A DNA stretch of 13,235 nucleotides. Origin: an uncultured Clostridia bacterium (GTDB taxonomy: Bacteria; Bacillota; Clostridia; Oscillospirales; CAG-272). Below the pieces are notes generated by a model. That model was not told where the DNA came from, made no database searches, and was given only the letters and a program-made list of their open reading frames with translations. The stretch covers positions 1 to 13,235 of the forward strand of contig CAJGCD010000043.1 of the NCBI GenBank assembly GCA_904501715.1. The letters are read 5' to 3'. Below, piece after piece: positions 1 to 6,973 of this stretch. How positions within the stretch are numbered: the stretch's first letter is position 1; each line of letters starts with the position of its first letter. Both the position numbers and the translations under genes were made by a program.

Positions 1-36
1 AACGGATGCAGACCGCCTAAGCGCAGACGCGTTTAA
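1..36 (+). CDS. rpsK: 30S ribosomal protein S11, C-terminal end (partial)
   Basis: Reading from base 1, the 11 codons before the TAA at 34-36 give NGCRPPKRRRV. This is the nearly invariant C-terminus of ribosomal protein S11 (NGCRPPKKRRV in E. coli). S11 is part of the platform of the 30S subunit and normally lies directly upstream of rpsD in Firmicutes, as here. Only the tail is in the window, so nothing can be said about the rest. The short length is offset by the distinctive motif and the expected gene order. Confidence 0.9.
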   Translation, partial: NGCRPPKRRRV

Positions 37-60
37 TCAATAACAGGAGGTAGTAAGAAG

Positions 61-687
61 ATGGCAAGATATACTGGTCCTGCATGTAAGCTCTGCCGTA
101 GAGAAGGCACAAAGCTTTTCCTCAAGGGCGAGAGATGTACATCAGGTAAGTGCGCACTTGACCGTAGAGCAACCGCTCCCGGACAGCACGGCGCAGCTAA
201 TAAGAAGCAGAGAGAATACGGAATGCAGCTTCGTGAGAAGCAGATGACCAAGAGATACTACGGCGTTCTCGAGAAGCAGTTCAAGAACTACTTCGTAGAG
301 GCAGACCGTCAGGAGGGCATGACTGGTGAGAACCTGCTCAAGCTTATCGAGCGTCGCTTGGATAACGTAGTTTACAGAATGGGTATGGCAGAGAGCCGTA
401 AGGAAGCTCGTCAGCTCGTTCTTCATGAGCACTTCGAGCTCAACGGCAAGAAGGTAAACATTCCTTCTATCCTTGTTCGCGCAGGCGATGAGGTAAAGGT
501 AAGAGAGAACTTCCGCGGCTCCGCGAAGTGTAAGGCTCTTGCTGAAGCTCTTGAGACAAAGAACGCTCCCAAGTGGCTCAGTGTTGACAAGGCAGCTCTC
601 AGCGCTAAGGTCGTAGCTCTTCCCGCAAGAGAAGATATCGACTTCGAGTTCAACGAGCAGCTTATCGTCGAGCTCTACTCCAAGTAA
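61..687 (+). CDS. rpsD: 30S ribosomal protein S4
   Basis: This 208-residue protein is a full-length bacterial S4 (usual length about 200-210). S4 is a primary 16S rRNA-binding protein that nucleates assembly of the 30S body, helps maintain decoding accuracy, and in several bacteria represses its own synthesis. The N-terminus carries four cysteines, C9-X2-C12-X13-C26-X4-C31, the zinc-binding or 'C+' form of S4. Residues about 98-150 are the S4 RNA-binding domain, from [10 protein letters not shown] through the AGDEVKVRE strand. The start is fixed by AGGAGG at 45-50, ten bases before the ATG. The gene lies 24 bases after rpsK and 113 bases before rpoA, in the alpha-operon order. All isoleucine codons are ATC or ATT, as expected for a highly expressed gene. 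Confidence 0.98.
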   Translation: MARYTGPACKLCRREGTKLFLKGERCTSGKCALDRRATAPGQHGAANKKQREYGMQLREKQMTKRYYGVLEKQFKNYFVEADRQEGMTGENLLKLIERRLDNVVYRMGMAESRKEARQLVLHEHFELNGKKVNIPSILVRAGDEVKVRENFRGSAKCKALAEALETKNAPKWLSVDKAALSAKVVALPAREDIDFEFNEQLIVELYSK

Positions 688-690
688 TCC

Positions 691-768
691 CTGCTTTTGG
701 GCGTGGCAAGGCTGCGCTGCAAAAGCGGCGTTGGGGTGTGCTAAGACTCTACCGCAACGCAAGAGTTT
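691..768 (+). promoter_or_regulatory. Structured rpsD-rpoA leader with two stem-loops
   Basis: The 113-base gap between rpsD and rpoA is long for this operon and rich in dyads. Stem 1 pairs 691-699 with 720-728 (nine pairs, one G-U) and encloses a smaller imperfect stem, 701-707 with 711-717. Stem 2 pairs 728-737 with 751-760 (ten positions, one G-G mismatch) with a 13-base loop. The 3' part of that loop (744-750) is also complementary to 762-768 (one G-U), which offers an alternative fold just ahead of the rpoA ribosome-binding site at 785-790. No T-run follows either stem, so this is not an intrinsic terminator. It could be an autoregulatory site (S4 is encoded just upstream) or an RNA-processing site. 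The pairings are seen; the function is inferred. Confidence 0.4.
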
Positions 769-800
769 ACCAAAATTAATTTTTAGGAGGATGATTTGGA

Positions 801-1775
801 ATGATCGAGATAGAGAAGCCTAATATAACAACAGTTGATCTTAGCGAGGACGGAACAATAGGTAAATTTATTGTAGAGCCCCTTGAGCGTGGATTTGGAA
901 CGACACTCGGAAACTCGCTTCGCAGAATTATGCTGAGCTCGCTTCCCGGATATGCCGTAACCAACATCAAGATCGACGGAGTTCTTCACGAATTCTCCAC
1001 TGTTCCCGGAGTTAAGGAGGACGTTACCGAGATAGTTCTCAACGTAAAGGGAATTATCGCGAAGCTTCACTGCAGCTCTCCCAAGACCGTCATTATCGAC
1101 GTAGTAGGTGAGCAGGAGGTGACTGCTGCCGACATCAAGGTAGATACCGATATAGAGATACTCAACCCCGAGCATCACATCGCTACCGTAGGTGAGGGCG
1201 ACAGATTTTACATGGAGCTTACCTTTGATCAGGGAAGAGGATACGTATCTCAGGACAGAAACAAGCAGCTTGACGCACAGATGCGCGGCTCTAACATTTC
1301 TGCTCCCATAGGAACTATCTTCACCGATTCGATATACACACCCGTGTATAACGTAAGCTACACCGTAGAGAACACCCGTGTAGGTAACATCACAGACTTC
1401 GATAAGCTTACGCTTGAAGTTGAGACCAACGGAACTATCAGCGCAAAGGAAGCGATTTCATTTGGCGCCAAGATACTCAACGAGCATCTCAACCTGTTCG
1501 TAGACCTTTCGGATGAGGCAAAGAACGTTGAGATAATGGTCGAGAGAGAAGAGACCAAGAAAGAAAAAGTTCTTGAGATGACCATTGAGGAGCTTGACAT
1601 GTCTGTACGTAGCTTCAACTGCTTGAAGCGCGCAGGCATTGACACGGTAGAAGATCTTACAAACCGTACGGAAGAGGATATGATAAAGGTTCGTAACCTC
1701 GGTAAGAAATCGCTTGAAGAAGTTATTCAGAAACTGCACTCACTCGGACTTGACCTCAGAAAAGAAGAGGACTGA
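801..1775 (+). CDS. rpoA: DNA-directed RNA polymerase subunit alpha
   Basis: The 324-residue product is a complete alpha subunit (family norm about 310-330). Alpha dimerises to start assembly of RNA polymerase, and its C-terminal domain contacts UP elements and activators. The N-terminal domain (about 1-235) holds the dimer motif at residues 31-50, with [17 protein letters not shown] charged linker (about 240-258) leads to the C-terminal domain (about 262-318), with [11 protein letters not shown] at 270-280 and [11 protein letters not shown] at 298-308. R270 aligns with the DNA-contacting R265 of E. coli. AGGAGG at 785-790 sits ten bases before the ATG. The gene lies between rpsD and rplQ in the standard order, 52 bases before rplQ, and is surely co-transcribed with it. 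Confidence 0.98.
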   Translation: MIEIEKPNITTVDLSEDGTIGKFIVEPLERGFGTTLGNSLRRIMLSSLPGYAVTNIKIDGVLHEFSTVPGVKEDVTEIVLNVKGIIAKLHCSSPKTVIIDVVGEQEVTAADIKVDTDIEILNPEHHIATVGEGDRFYMELTFDQGRGYVSQDRNKQLDAQMRGSNISAPIGTIFTDSIYTPVYNVSYTVENTRVGNITDFDKLTLEVETNGTISAKEAISFGAKILNEHLNLFVDLSDEAKNVEIMVEREETKKEKVLEMTIEELDMSVRSFNCLKRAGIDTVEDLTNRTEEDMIKVRNLGKKSLEEVIQKLHSLGLDLRKEED

Positions 1776-1827
1776 GAGAGTTAGTGCATAGCATCACAAA
1801 GAAAAACCGAAAAGGAGGGAACTAATA

Positions 1828-2223
1828 ATGCCCGGAACAAGAAAACTCGGCAGACCTACCGCGCACAGAAAAGCAATGCTTCGCGGAATGGTAACTTTGC
1901 TGTTGAAGAACGGACAGGTTGAGACCACTCTCACCAGAGCAAAGGAAGTTCGTTCTATAGCTGAAAAGATGATCACACTTGGCAAGAAGAACACTCTTGC
2001 AAGTCGCCGTGCCGCACTGGCTTATATTACAGATGAGAACGTAGTAACAAAGGTATTTGTTGAACTCGCTCCTCTCTATGCAGAGCGCAACGGTGGTTAT
2101 ACACAGATATTCAAGCTCGGTCCCCGCAGAGGTGACGGAGCGGAGATGGCTATTGTAAAGCTCATCGACTATGTAAAGCCTTCTGACGATAAGAAGGCAA
2201 AGAAGGAAAAGAAGGCTGACTGA
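1828..2223 (+). CDS. rplQ: 50S ribosomal protein L17
   Basis: This 131-residue protein begins [20 protein letters not shown], the hallmark L17 N-terminus, and continues through the conserved [24 protein letters not shown] segment (about 31-55) to the ending [21 protein letters not shown]17 lies near the peptide exit tunnel of the 50S subunit. The protein is slightly longer than the usual 115-127 residues because of a lysine-rich tail (about the last 15 residues), common in Clostridia. AAAGGAGGG at 1811-1819 precedes the ATG. It is the last gene of the operon; a strong intrinsic terminator begins 15 bases after the stop codon. Confidence 0.98.
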   Translation: MPGTRKLGRPTAHRKAMLRGMVTLLLKNGQVETTLTRAKEVRSIAEKMITLGKKNTLASRRAALAYITDENVVTKVFVELAPLYAERNGGYTQIFKLGPRRGDGAEMAIVKLIDYVKPSDDKKAKKEKKAD

Positions 2224-2238
2224 TTTTCCTTATATAAA

Positions 2239-2271
2239 AAGGCTTACGGATTTATCCGTAAGTCTTTTTTT
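2239..2271 (+). terminator. Intrinsic terminator of the rpsK-rplQ operon
   Basis: Bases 2239-2251 pair with 2254-2266 to give a nearly perfect 13-position stem with one G-U pair; the innermost pairs would open to form a usable loop. Seven T residues (2265-2271) follow directly. This is a textbook Rho-independent terminator 15 bases after the rplQ stop codon. It separates ribosomal operon transcription from the downstream DUF3343-desulfurase pair. Confidence 0.95.
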
Positions 2272-2323
2272 GTTGCAACACGTGTCTGCCGCGCATATTC
2301 TTTTATAGAAGGAGGTGGAAAAC

Positions 2324-2560
2324 ATGAACAATATGGGAGTCGGCTGCGGTGCGGCCATAGGCTCTATAACACAGGCTATGAGTGCCCAAAAGGTACTTGC
2401 CACAGCCGCTATACCCACCACTGTTATAAAATACGATTCTAACACCCGAGGTAACAAGGGCTGTATATACGGGCTGTCCTTCTCCTGCGCGCAGACCGAT
2501 AACGTAGCTACCGTTCTTGGGAACGAGGGTATAAGGGTGAAGCAATGGAACAGAGGCTGA
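2324..2560 (+). CDS. DUF3343 family putative sulfur/selenium carrier protein
   Basis: The 78-residue protein resembles the DUF3343 family, small alpha/beta proteins proposed to carry sulfur or selenium and often encoded beside class V desulfurases in Clostridia. Visible features are SITQAMSAQKVL (14-25), where an amphipathic helix is expected, and the GCIYGLSFSC region (46-55), which holds two of its three cysteines (C8, C47, C55). In the family a cysteine in this region is the likely carrier residue. The reading frame opens earlier at a GTG (2315), but that codon lies inside the ribosome-binding site AAGGAGG (2309-2315). The ATG at 2324, eight bases on, is therefore the better start. The 3' end overlaps the desulfurase gene by 16 bases, suggesting translational coupling and joint function. 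Only a weak promoter match (TTGCAA at 2273, TATTCT at 2296) lies in the 52 bases upstream. The family call is by recognition, not by search. Confidence 0.75.
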   Translation: MNNMGVGCGAAIGSITQAMSAQKVLATAAIPTTVIKYDSNTRGNKGCIYGLSFSCAQTDNVATVLGNEGIRVKQWNRG

Positions 2561-3696
2561 TATATCTGGATAACGCCGCCACGGGATTTCCCAAGCCTCA
2601 AAAGGTAATAGAGGAAATGCAGGAGTTTATGATGTACAGCGGCGGAAACGCGGGGCGTGGCTCTCACGTACTGGCTATGAGGGCGGCAGAGAAGGTCTTT
2701 GAGTGTCGAAATAAGCTTGCTCAGCTTTTCGACGCCGAGGGCGTGGAGCAGGTGTGCTTTACTCTCAATACGACCCACGGTCTTAATATGTGTATAAAGG
2801 GGTTGCTTAAAAGAGGCGACCACGTTCTTATATCGGATATGGAGCACAACGCGGTTTACCGCCCAATATATAAGCTCCACGCTCAAGGAGTGGTGGATTA
2901 TGACATTTTTCCAAGTATGGTGGGGGACAGCAAAAGAAACGCTACCCGAATATGCGAGGGAATAGCTAAGCTTGTGAGGCGCAATACGCGTATGCTCGTA
3001 TGCTCGGGGACAAGTAATATCTCCTCAATGACAATGCCGCTTGCCGAGATAGGCAGACTTTGCCGACGGCTGGGAATACTCTTTGTGGTTGACGGAGCGC
3101 AGTGCGCGGGTCATACGCCTATATCTATGAAGAATATGCATATAGACGCTCTGTGCGTTCCGGGGCATAAAGGGTTGCTCGGACCACAGGGCTGTGGCGC
3201 GGTTATTCTGGGTAAGGGAATAACCGCTCAGACTCTTATGGAGGGCGGTAACGGTGTGGATTCCTTAGAGGGAGCTATGTCCTACGGCAGCCCCGAAAGA
3301 TATGAGGCGGGAACGCTTCCTGCCCCCGCTATAGTGGGACTTTCCGCAGGGCTTGATACCTTGTCCTCCATTGGGCTTGATAAGATAGAAGCTCACGAGA
3401 AAAGACTCTTTAGACGGGCGCGTGAGCGGCTTACCCTGCTTGAGGGTGTAAAAATATACACGCCCCAGTATGAAGGCTCAGTCCTGCTATTCAACGTAGC
3501 GGGACGGGGAGCGGAGGAAACTGCTCGCACTCTTTCGGACAAAGGAATATGTGTCAGAGGCGGATATCATTGCTCAGCCCTTGGGCACAGAACCTTGGGA
3601 ACGGCTGACACAGGCGCGGTGCGAGCCAGCTTCGGTCCCTTTAATTCATCCAAGGATGTGGACGCTTTTTGCGATGCCGTGGGAGAAATGATATAA
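2545..3696 (+). CDS. Cysteine desulfurase-like class V PLP aminotransferase
   Basis: This 383-residue protein has the whole cysteine desulfurase active site. IYLDNAATGFPKP (6-18) is the class V N-terminal motif, H101 (MEHNA) should stack on the PLP ring, and D183 and Q186 (DGAQ) contact the cofactor. K209 (PGHKG) is the Schiff-base lysine, C343 (GGYHCSALGH) the persulfide-forming cysteine, and R359 (VRASFG) binds substrate carboxylate. Such enzymes take sulfur from L-cysteine, giving alanine and an enzyme persulfide; some also act on selenocysteine. Sequence style fits the subgroup of short SufS/CsdA-like desulfurases found outside isc and suf operons. No scaffold (IscU/SufU) or thiI gene is adjacent. 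The only partner is the overlapping DUF3343 gene, which suggests that protein as acceptor. The start gives a LDNAAT motif at the expected distance. Confidence 0.9.
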   Translation: MEQRLIYLDNAATGFPKPQKVIEEMQEFMMYSGGNAGRGSHVLAMRAAEKVFECRNKLAQLFDAEGVEQVCFTLNTTHGLNMCIKGLLKRGDHVLISDMEHNAVYRPIYKLHAQGVVDYDIFPSMVGDSKRNATRICEGIAKLVRRNTRMLVCSGTSNISSMTMPLAEIGRLCRRLGILFVVDGAQCAGHTPISMKNMHIDALCVPGHKGLLGPQGCGAVILGKGITAQTLMEGGNGVDSLEGAMSYGSPERYEAGTLPAPAIVGLSAGLDTLSSIGLDKIEAHEKRLFRRARERLTLLEGVKIYTPQYEGSVLLFNVAGRGAEETARTLSDKGICVRGGYHCSALGHRTLGTADTGAVRASFGPFNSSKDVDAFCDAVGEMI

Positions 3697-3732
3697 AAAA
3701 GATGGCGTGACACTCATTGCGAGCGTCACGCC
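3695..3732 (-). terminator. Terminator of the GH106-like gene between convergent genes
   Basis: Bases 3704-3715 pair with 3721-3732 (12 positions, one A-C mismatch) around the five-base loop 3716-3720. Read on the - strand, the stem lies 14 bases past the stop codon of the glycoside hydrolase gene and is followed within three bases by six T residues (complement of 3695-3700). On the + strand the stem begins eight bases after the desulfurase stop codon and is followed only by an irregular T-rich stretch, so it is probably a weaker terminator for that gene. It is best read as a shared terminator that works mainly on the - strand. Confidence 0.8.
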
Positions 3733-3745
3733 GATTAATTTTATA

Positions 3746-6700
3746 TTACTTTTTGAATATGAAGGGTGCGGTTATAAGTCCCTGCTGGGCGAGGCTGTAC
3801 TCATAAGAGAAATCATCCTCAGGCGGATACCACATAGAAGGACCGAACCATCTGAGGTCTCGGTTATTGTTGTGGAATGAGCCAAAGGTGTTGACACGGC
3901 TGAGATATACCGTCAGGTCAAGTATATGCTCTCCCGCCTCAAGGACTCCAAGCCGTGCGGTGTGGGGAGCAAGGGATATGTTTCCAACAGTATTGCCGTC
4001 AACGCTTACGGTTACGGCGGGGGCGGAGAACAGACCGAGAGACACCGAGGTATCACTTCCGCCCTCTATCCTTGTGCGGTAAGTGAAGGCACCGCCGTAG
4101 AAGGGGAAGCCCTGAGAGGAAAGGTCACCGAAGCGCACACTGCGTACGGGGGCAATGATACGTGACGCATCACCTGTCACTTCCACTCCGAAATCACCCA
4201 GTATGAACATATTTTCCACGTTGGATATTACGTTGAAGGGGCGTCTTATGGTGATGACGGTTTCGCCTGCCTTGATAGTGCCTATAGGTGTTTTCTTTAT
4301 GGCGAAATCTACGTAATGTCCGCTGCACTTCTTTTCAAGGGGCTGACCGTTTATCCATATTTCGCTGTCCTCGAAGCTCTCAAGCGCCAGCTCACAATTC
4401 TCTACGTCGACCTCGGAGTACACGGTGGACTCGATTGTTATGGTGTTGACCGAATCGGGTGCGTTAAATACCCAGGGCTGAGCGCCGTGGCAGGTGCCTG
4501 TGGAGAAGCCAAGCTTACCCTTTGCCATATTGCAGATGCGGAGCATTTCATCCTTCTCCTGCCATTCTCCGTCGTCTATCCTCCATTTAGCCGTATCTAC
4601 AACAAGTACGTTGGGCTCATGAAGAAAGACCTCACATTCGCCGCGTATAAGCTGGCGGCTTCCGAGGGTCTCTGCCTCGACGGGAGATGCGTGGGATATG
4701 CCGGGGGTAAGGGTAAGAAGTATAGAGGATTGAGCGTGACAGCTCCAATCAATAAGCGTATTGCCCTTTTCATAGCGAGCGCCGACGGGGTGTATCTCGC
4801 CTGTCTGAGTGTCCATAACCGAGGGGGAGTACTCGCCCTTGACGGTAATTATATACTTTTCTCCCTTTGCAACGATACCTCTGGAGCAATTTTTGCCGTG
4901 GCAGATGAAAATGTGCTTTTCATTGCCCTCATTGCGCATACCGTACAGAAGTCCGTCAGCCGCCGCGCCGTCGGGACGCTGTATCTTAAGCGTTCTGTAA
5001 GGCTCAAGAGAGGAGAGCAGCTCGGTCTTGTTCCAGCCGATATTGCGGCAGCTCTGTGCAAGGCGTGCGGGAGCGTCAGAGGGCAGAGCGTCAACAAGAG
5101 AGGGTGCGGCACCCATAAAGATTATCCTTCCGCCCTTGGAGGCAAATTCCTCCAGTGCGGCGAGAGTGGTGGAGCGTATAGTTTCGCAGTAGGGAACTAC
5201 TACCGCGTCGTAGCACATATCTCCCATGCAAAAGCCCCTATCCGAGCTTCTGTACTGTATGGGAAGAGTGGATTCGCATATATAATCAAAGTCGAGAGTA
5301 TCAAAGAGCAGCCACTCGGTTATCTCAGAGAAGCGCTTGTCCATTTCATTACGAATACCGAGGGTCTGGTCGTTAGGACCGTAGTGGAGCCAGTAGGATT
5401 CGATAGGATGAATAACACCAATGCGTATATCTGCCTTGCCGCGGGTCATTACCGTGTTGACACGGGCAAAATGGTCCTCAATAAAGGGGTATTCCTTGTA
5501 CCAGGAGGACTGGTGACCGATGGATGCGGGGTAGTCGCGCTTTGCCTCGCCGCGCATCGATACCCAATAGAGGTGGGGAACTCTTACGCTGACACCGAGA
5601 GCCGCCTGCCAGTCGCCCTGAAGCTTATGACCGCGGAAATCAAAATCCCAGTTGGTAACGCCGTAGAGTTCACTCATAACACCGGGGTATCCGTACTGGT
5701 GAGCGGCGCTTGCCGCCTGCTTTACGGTGGTATATTCTCGGTAGTCGCAGAGCATATCAACACCGGGGAGAGTCAGCGAGCGGTAGGCTCTCATTGCCTC
5801 ACCGATAGCCACTGTCTGGCTTCTGAGGGTGGGCTCCTCCATCATATGACCCGTTGCGTATATGCCGTTCTCGCGGCACCAATCGCCGATAGTGTCACAG
5901 AAAGCCGAGATAAAGCGCTCGGTAACGTGGTCGTGATAGTGATAGCGTGTAGCGGAAACACCCTCGGGAAGCTCCCATACTACCTCGGGAAGCTTATCCA
6001 TAATATCCTCACCGTAGGTCTCCTTGTAGCTTTCGGGAAAATCCACGGTAAAAGGAAGTATAACGTCGGTCTTTTGCGTCGCGAAATCAAGGCACTTTTT
6101 GTGCGTTACCTGAGGCTCGTCCGTAAAGATTGCGGGAACAGAAGCTCCAAAGTCAGCGGAAAGCACTTCCTTGTATCGCTCATGAGTTACCTTAACGAAC
6201 TCCTCAATAGCGGGCTTGGACAGTGTATCCACGTAGGTCTGAAAATTAAACCAAGGGGAGGTCTTGGAATCCTCTATATAGGCATACCATAGGTTTTCTC
6301 CCTCCTCGCCGTCAGCAAGTCTGCGATAAGAGGAAAGGGCGCCGTTTTCGTCGAGGTTAATATCGTATCTTGCTATCAGTTTACTGTAATCGCTGTGGGT
6401 GGAAACTCTGGCGCAGCTGCCTGCATCGTAGTTTTTCGTTTCGTTTTCACCCGCGTTGGTGGGCTCGTAATAAGTAGGAGTCAGGAAAAGGTACTTTTGG
6501 CGGTTGTCGGGATTTTTCGTTACGTATCCTCCCGCAAAGCCCGAGGGCCACTTGTCCTCGTCATAGAGCCAGGCGAGCATGTTCTCGCTCTTTGCCTTTT
6601 CGTTGCACGCCTTGATAAGCTCCATGAATTCATCCGAAAGATACTTTGTGGACATACCCGCGCGGCAGTGCATATGAAAGCCGCCCATGCCCATTTCCTT

Positions 6701-6838
6701 CATTCGGTCTATTTCGTAAAGAAGCTCGTCTTTATCAAGCTCACAGTTCCACGCCCAGAAGGGAGTACAACGGTATTCCGCCGTAGGGTTTTTGAAAAGT
6801 TCAGGGTCGAGCTTTCGCAGATTTTTTGGATAAAGCAT
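3746..6838 (-). CDS. GH106-like glycoside hydrolase (alpha-L-rhamnosidase-like)
   Basis: The 1030-residue protein resembles the GH106 alpha-L-rhamnosidase group. Near the N-terminus are FWAWNCELDKDEL (27-39), MGGFHMHCRAGMSTKYLSDE (51-70) and WLYDEDKWPSGFAGG (90-104), which mark the start of the catalytic TIM barrel. Acidic candidates for catalysis or metal binding are D240/E241 (FTDEPQ), E334/E335 (GHMMEEP) and E390 (MSELYG); which act as catalyst is not decided here. The middle (about 470-600) looks like an alpha/beta glutamine-amidotransferase-like fold, and the C-terminal part is beta-sandwich, ending with RWFGPSMWYPPEDDFSYEYSL, typical of these large enzymes. No signal peptide or membrane segment is visible, so a cytoplasmic enzyme is likely. 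GGGAGGT (complement of 6843-6849) sets the start. It diverges from the beta-helix gene and probably acts with it. Rhamnosidase activity is a family-level inference; related subgroups are uncharacterised. Confidence 0.8.
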   Translation of the reverse strand: MLYPKNLRKLDPELFKNPTAEYRCTPFWAWNCELDKDELLYEIDRMKEMGMGGFHMHCRAGMSTKYLSDEFMELIKACNEKAKSENMLAWLYDEDKWPSGFAGGYVTKNPDNRQKYLFLTPTYYEPTNAGENETKNYDAGSCARVSTHSDYSKLIARYDINLDENGALSSYRRLADGEEGENLWYAYIEDSKTSPWFNFQTYVDTLSKPAIEEFVKVTHERYKEVLSADFGASVPAIFTDEPQVTHKKCLDFATQKTDVILPFTVDFPESYKETYGEDIMDKLPEVVWELPEGVSATRYHYHDHVTERFISAFCDTIGDWCRENGIYATGHMMEEPTLRSQTVAIGEAMRAYRSLTLPGVDMLCDYREYTTVKQAASAAHQYGYPGVMSELYGVTNWDFDFRGHKLQGDWQAALGVSVRVPHLYWVSMRGEAKRDYPASIGHQSSWYKEYPFIEDHFARVNTVMTRGKADIRIGVIHPIESYWLHYGPNDQTLGIRNEMDKRFSEITEWLLFDTLDFDYICESTLPIQYRSSDRGFCMGDMCYDAVVVPYCETIRSTTLAALEEFASKGGRIIFMGAAPSLVDALPSDAPARLAQSCRNIGWNKTELLSSLEPYRTLKIQRPDGAAADGLLYGMRNEGNEKHIFICHGKNCSRGIVAKGEKYIITVKGEYSPSVMDTQTGEIHPVGARYEKGNTLIDWSCHAQSSILLTLTPGISHASPVEAETLGSRQLIRGECEVFLHEPNVLVVDTAKWRIDDGEWQEKDEMLRICNMAKGKLGFSTGTCHGAQPWVFNAPDSVNTITIESTVYSEVDVENCELALESFEDSEIWINGQPLEKKCSGHYVDFAIKKTPIGTIKAGETVITIRRPFNVISNVENMFILGDFGVEVTGDASRIIAPVRSVRFGDLSSQGFPFYGGAFTYRTRIEGGSDTSVSLGLFSAPAVTVSVDGNTVGNISLAPHTARLGVLEAGEHILDLTVYLSRVNTFGSFHNNNRDLRWFGPSMWYPPEDDFSYEYSLAQQGLITAPFIFKK

Positions 6839-6855
6839 AGCTACCTCCCAGTTTT

Positions 6856-6942
6856 TATATCACGATTTAGTGTAACATAATGAAGAGGGATTGTCAATAA
6901 GCTTGAAAAATAAAGTTGACAAATCTCGGTAACTGTGATATA
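6856..6942. repeat. Inverted repeat spanning both divergent promoters
   Basis: TATATCAC at 6856-6863 is matched by its exact inverse complement GTGATATA at 6935-6942, with arms 71 bases apart. The left arm lies just downstream of the -10 box of the GH106-like promoter; the right arm overlaps the -10 box of the beta-helix promoter. Such spacing could let a dimeric or tetrameric repressor loop the region. The arms are short and AT-rich, and one overlaps a -10 element, so chance is a real alternative. Confidence 0.25.
6869..6897 (-). promoter_or_regulatory. Promoter of the GH106-like gene
   Basis: On the - strand, TTGACA (complement of 6892-6897) is followed after exactly 17 bases by TACACT (complement of 6869-6874), preceded by TG one base earlier (extended -10). 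This is a near-consensus sigma-A promoter. Transcription should start about 25 bases before the GH106-like ATG, leaving room for its ribosome-binding site. The promoter is read from sequence only. Confidence 0.75.
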
Positions 6943-6944
6943 TT
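6916..6944 (+). promoter_or_regulatory. Promoter of the beta-helix protein gene
   Basis: TTGACA at 6916-6921 and TATATT at 6939-6944 are separated by 17 bases, with TG one base before the -10 box. This is a strong sigma-A type extended -10 promoter, about 30 bases before the beta-helix ATG. Its layout mirrors the opposing promoter: the two -35 boxes lie back to back with 18 bases between them, so one regulator bound between or across them could control both genes. Confidence 0.75.
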
Positions 6945-6973
6945 AAGCTTATAAAAGAAAAAAGGAGCAGATT

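Noticed and set aside
142..762. A 206-codon open frame on the - strand across rpsD
   Set aside because: rpsD is certain on the + strand; the antisense frame has no recognisable content.
728..768. A full H-type pseudoknot before rpoA
   Set aside because: The pairing order fits a pseudoknot, but only one base would have to cross a ten-position stem, which is not sterically possible. It was kept only as alternative folds.
2273..2301. TTGCAA-17-TATTCT as promoter of the DUF3343-desulfurase pair, with overlapping palindromes GTTGCAAC and ACACGTGT
   Set aside because: The match is weak and would start transcription almost at the ribosome-binding site. Read-through past the rplQ terminator or another start is as likely, so it is not listed as a feature.
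2230..2886. A 218-codon open frame on the - strand
   Set aside because: It overlaps the rplQ terminator and the DUF3343 and desulfurase genes, and shows no recognisable motif or ribosome-binding site.
4316..6292. A 658-codon open frame on the + strand
   Set aside because: It lies antisense within the GH106-like gene, has no ribosome-binding site worth noting and no recognisable domain. The opposite strand carries clear family motifs throughout. It stays open because the real gene rarely uses TTA, CTA and TCA codons in the relevant phase.
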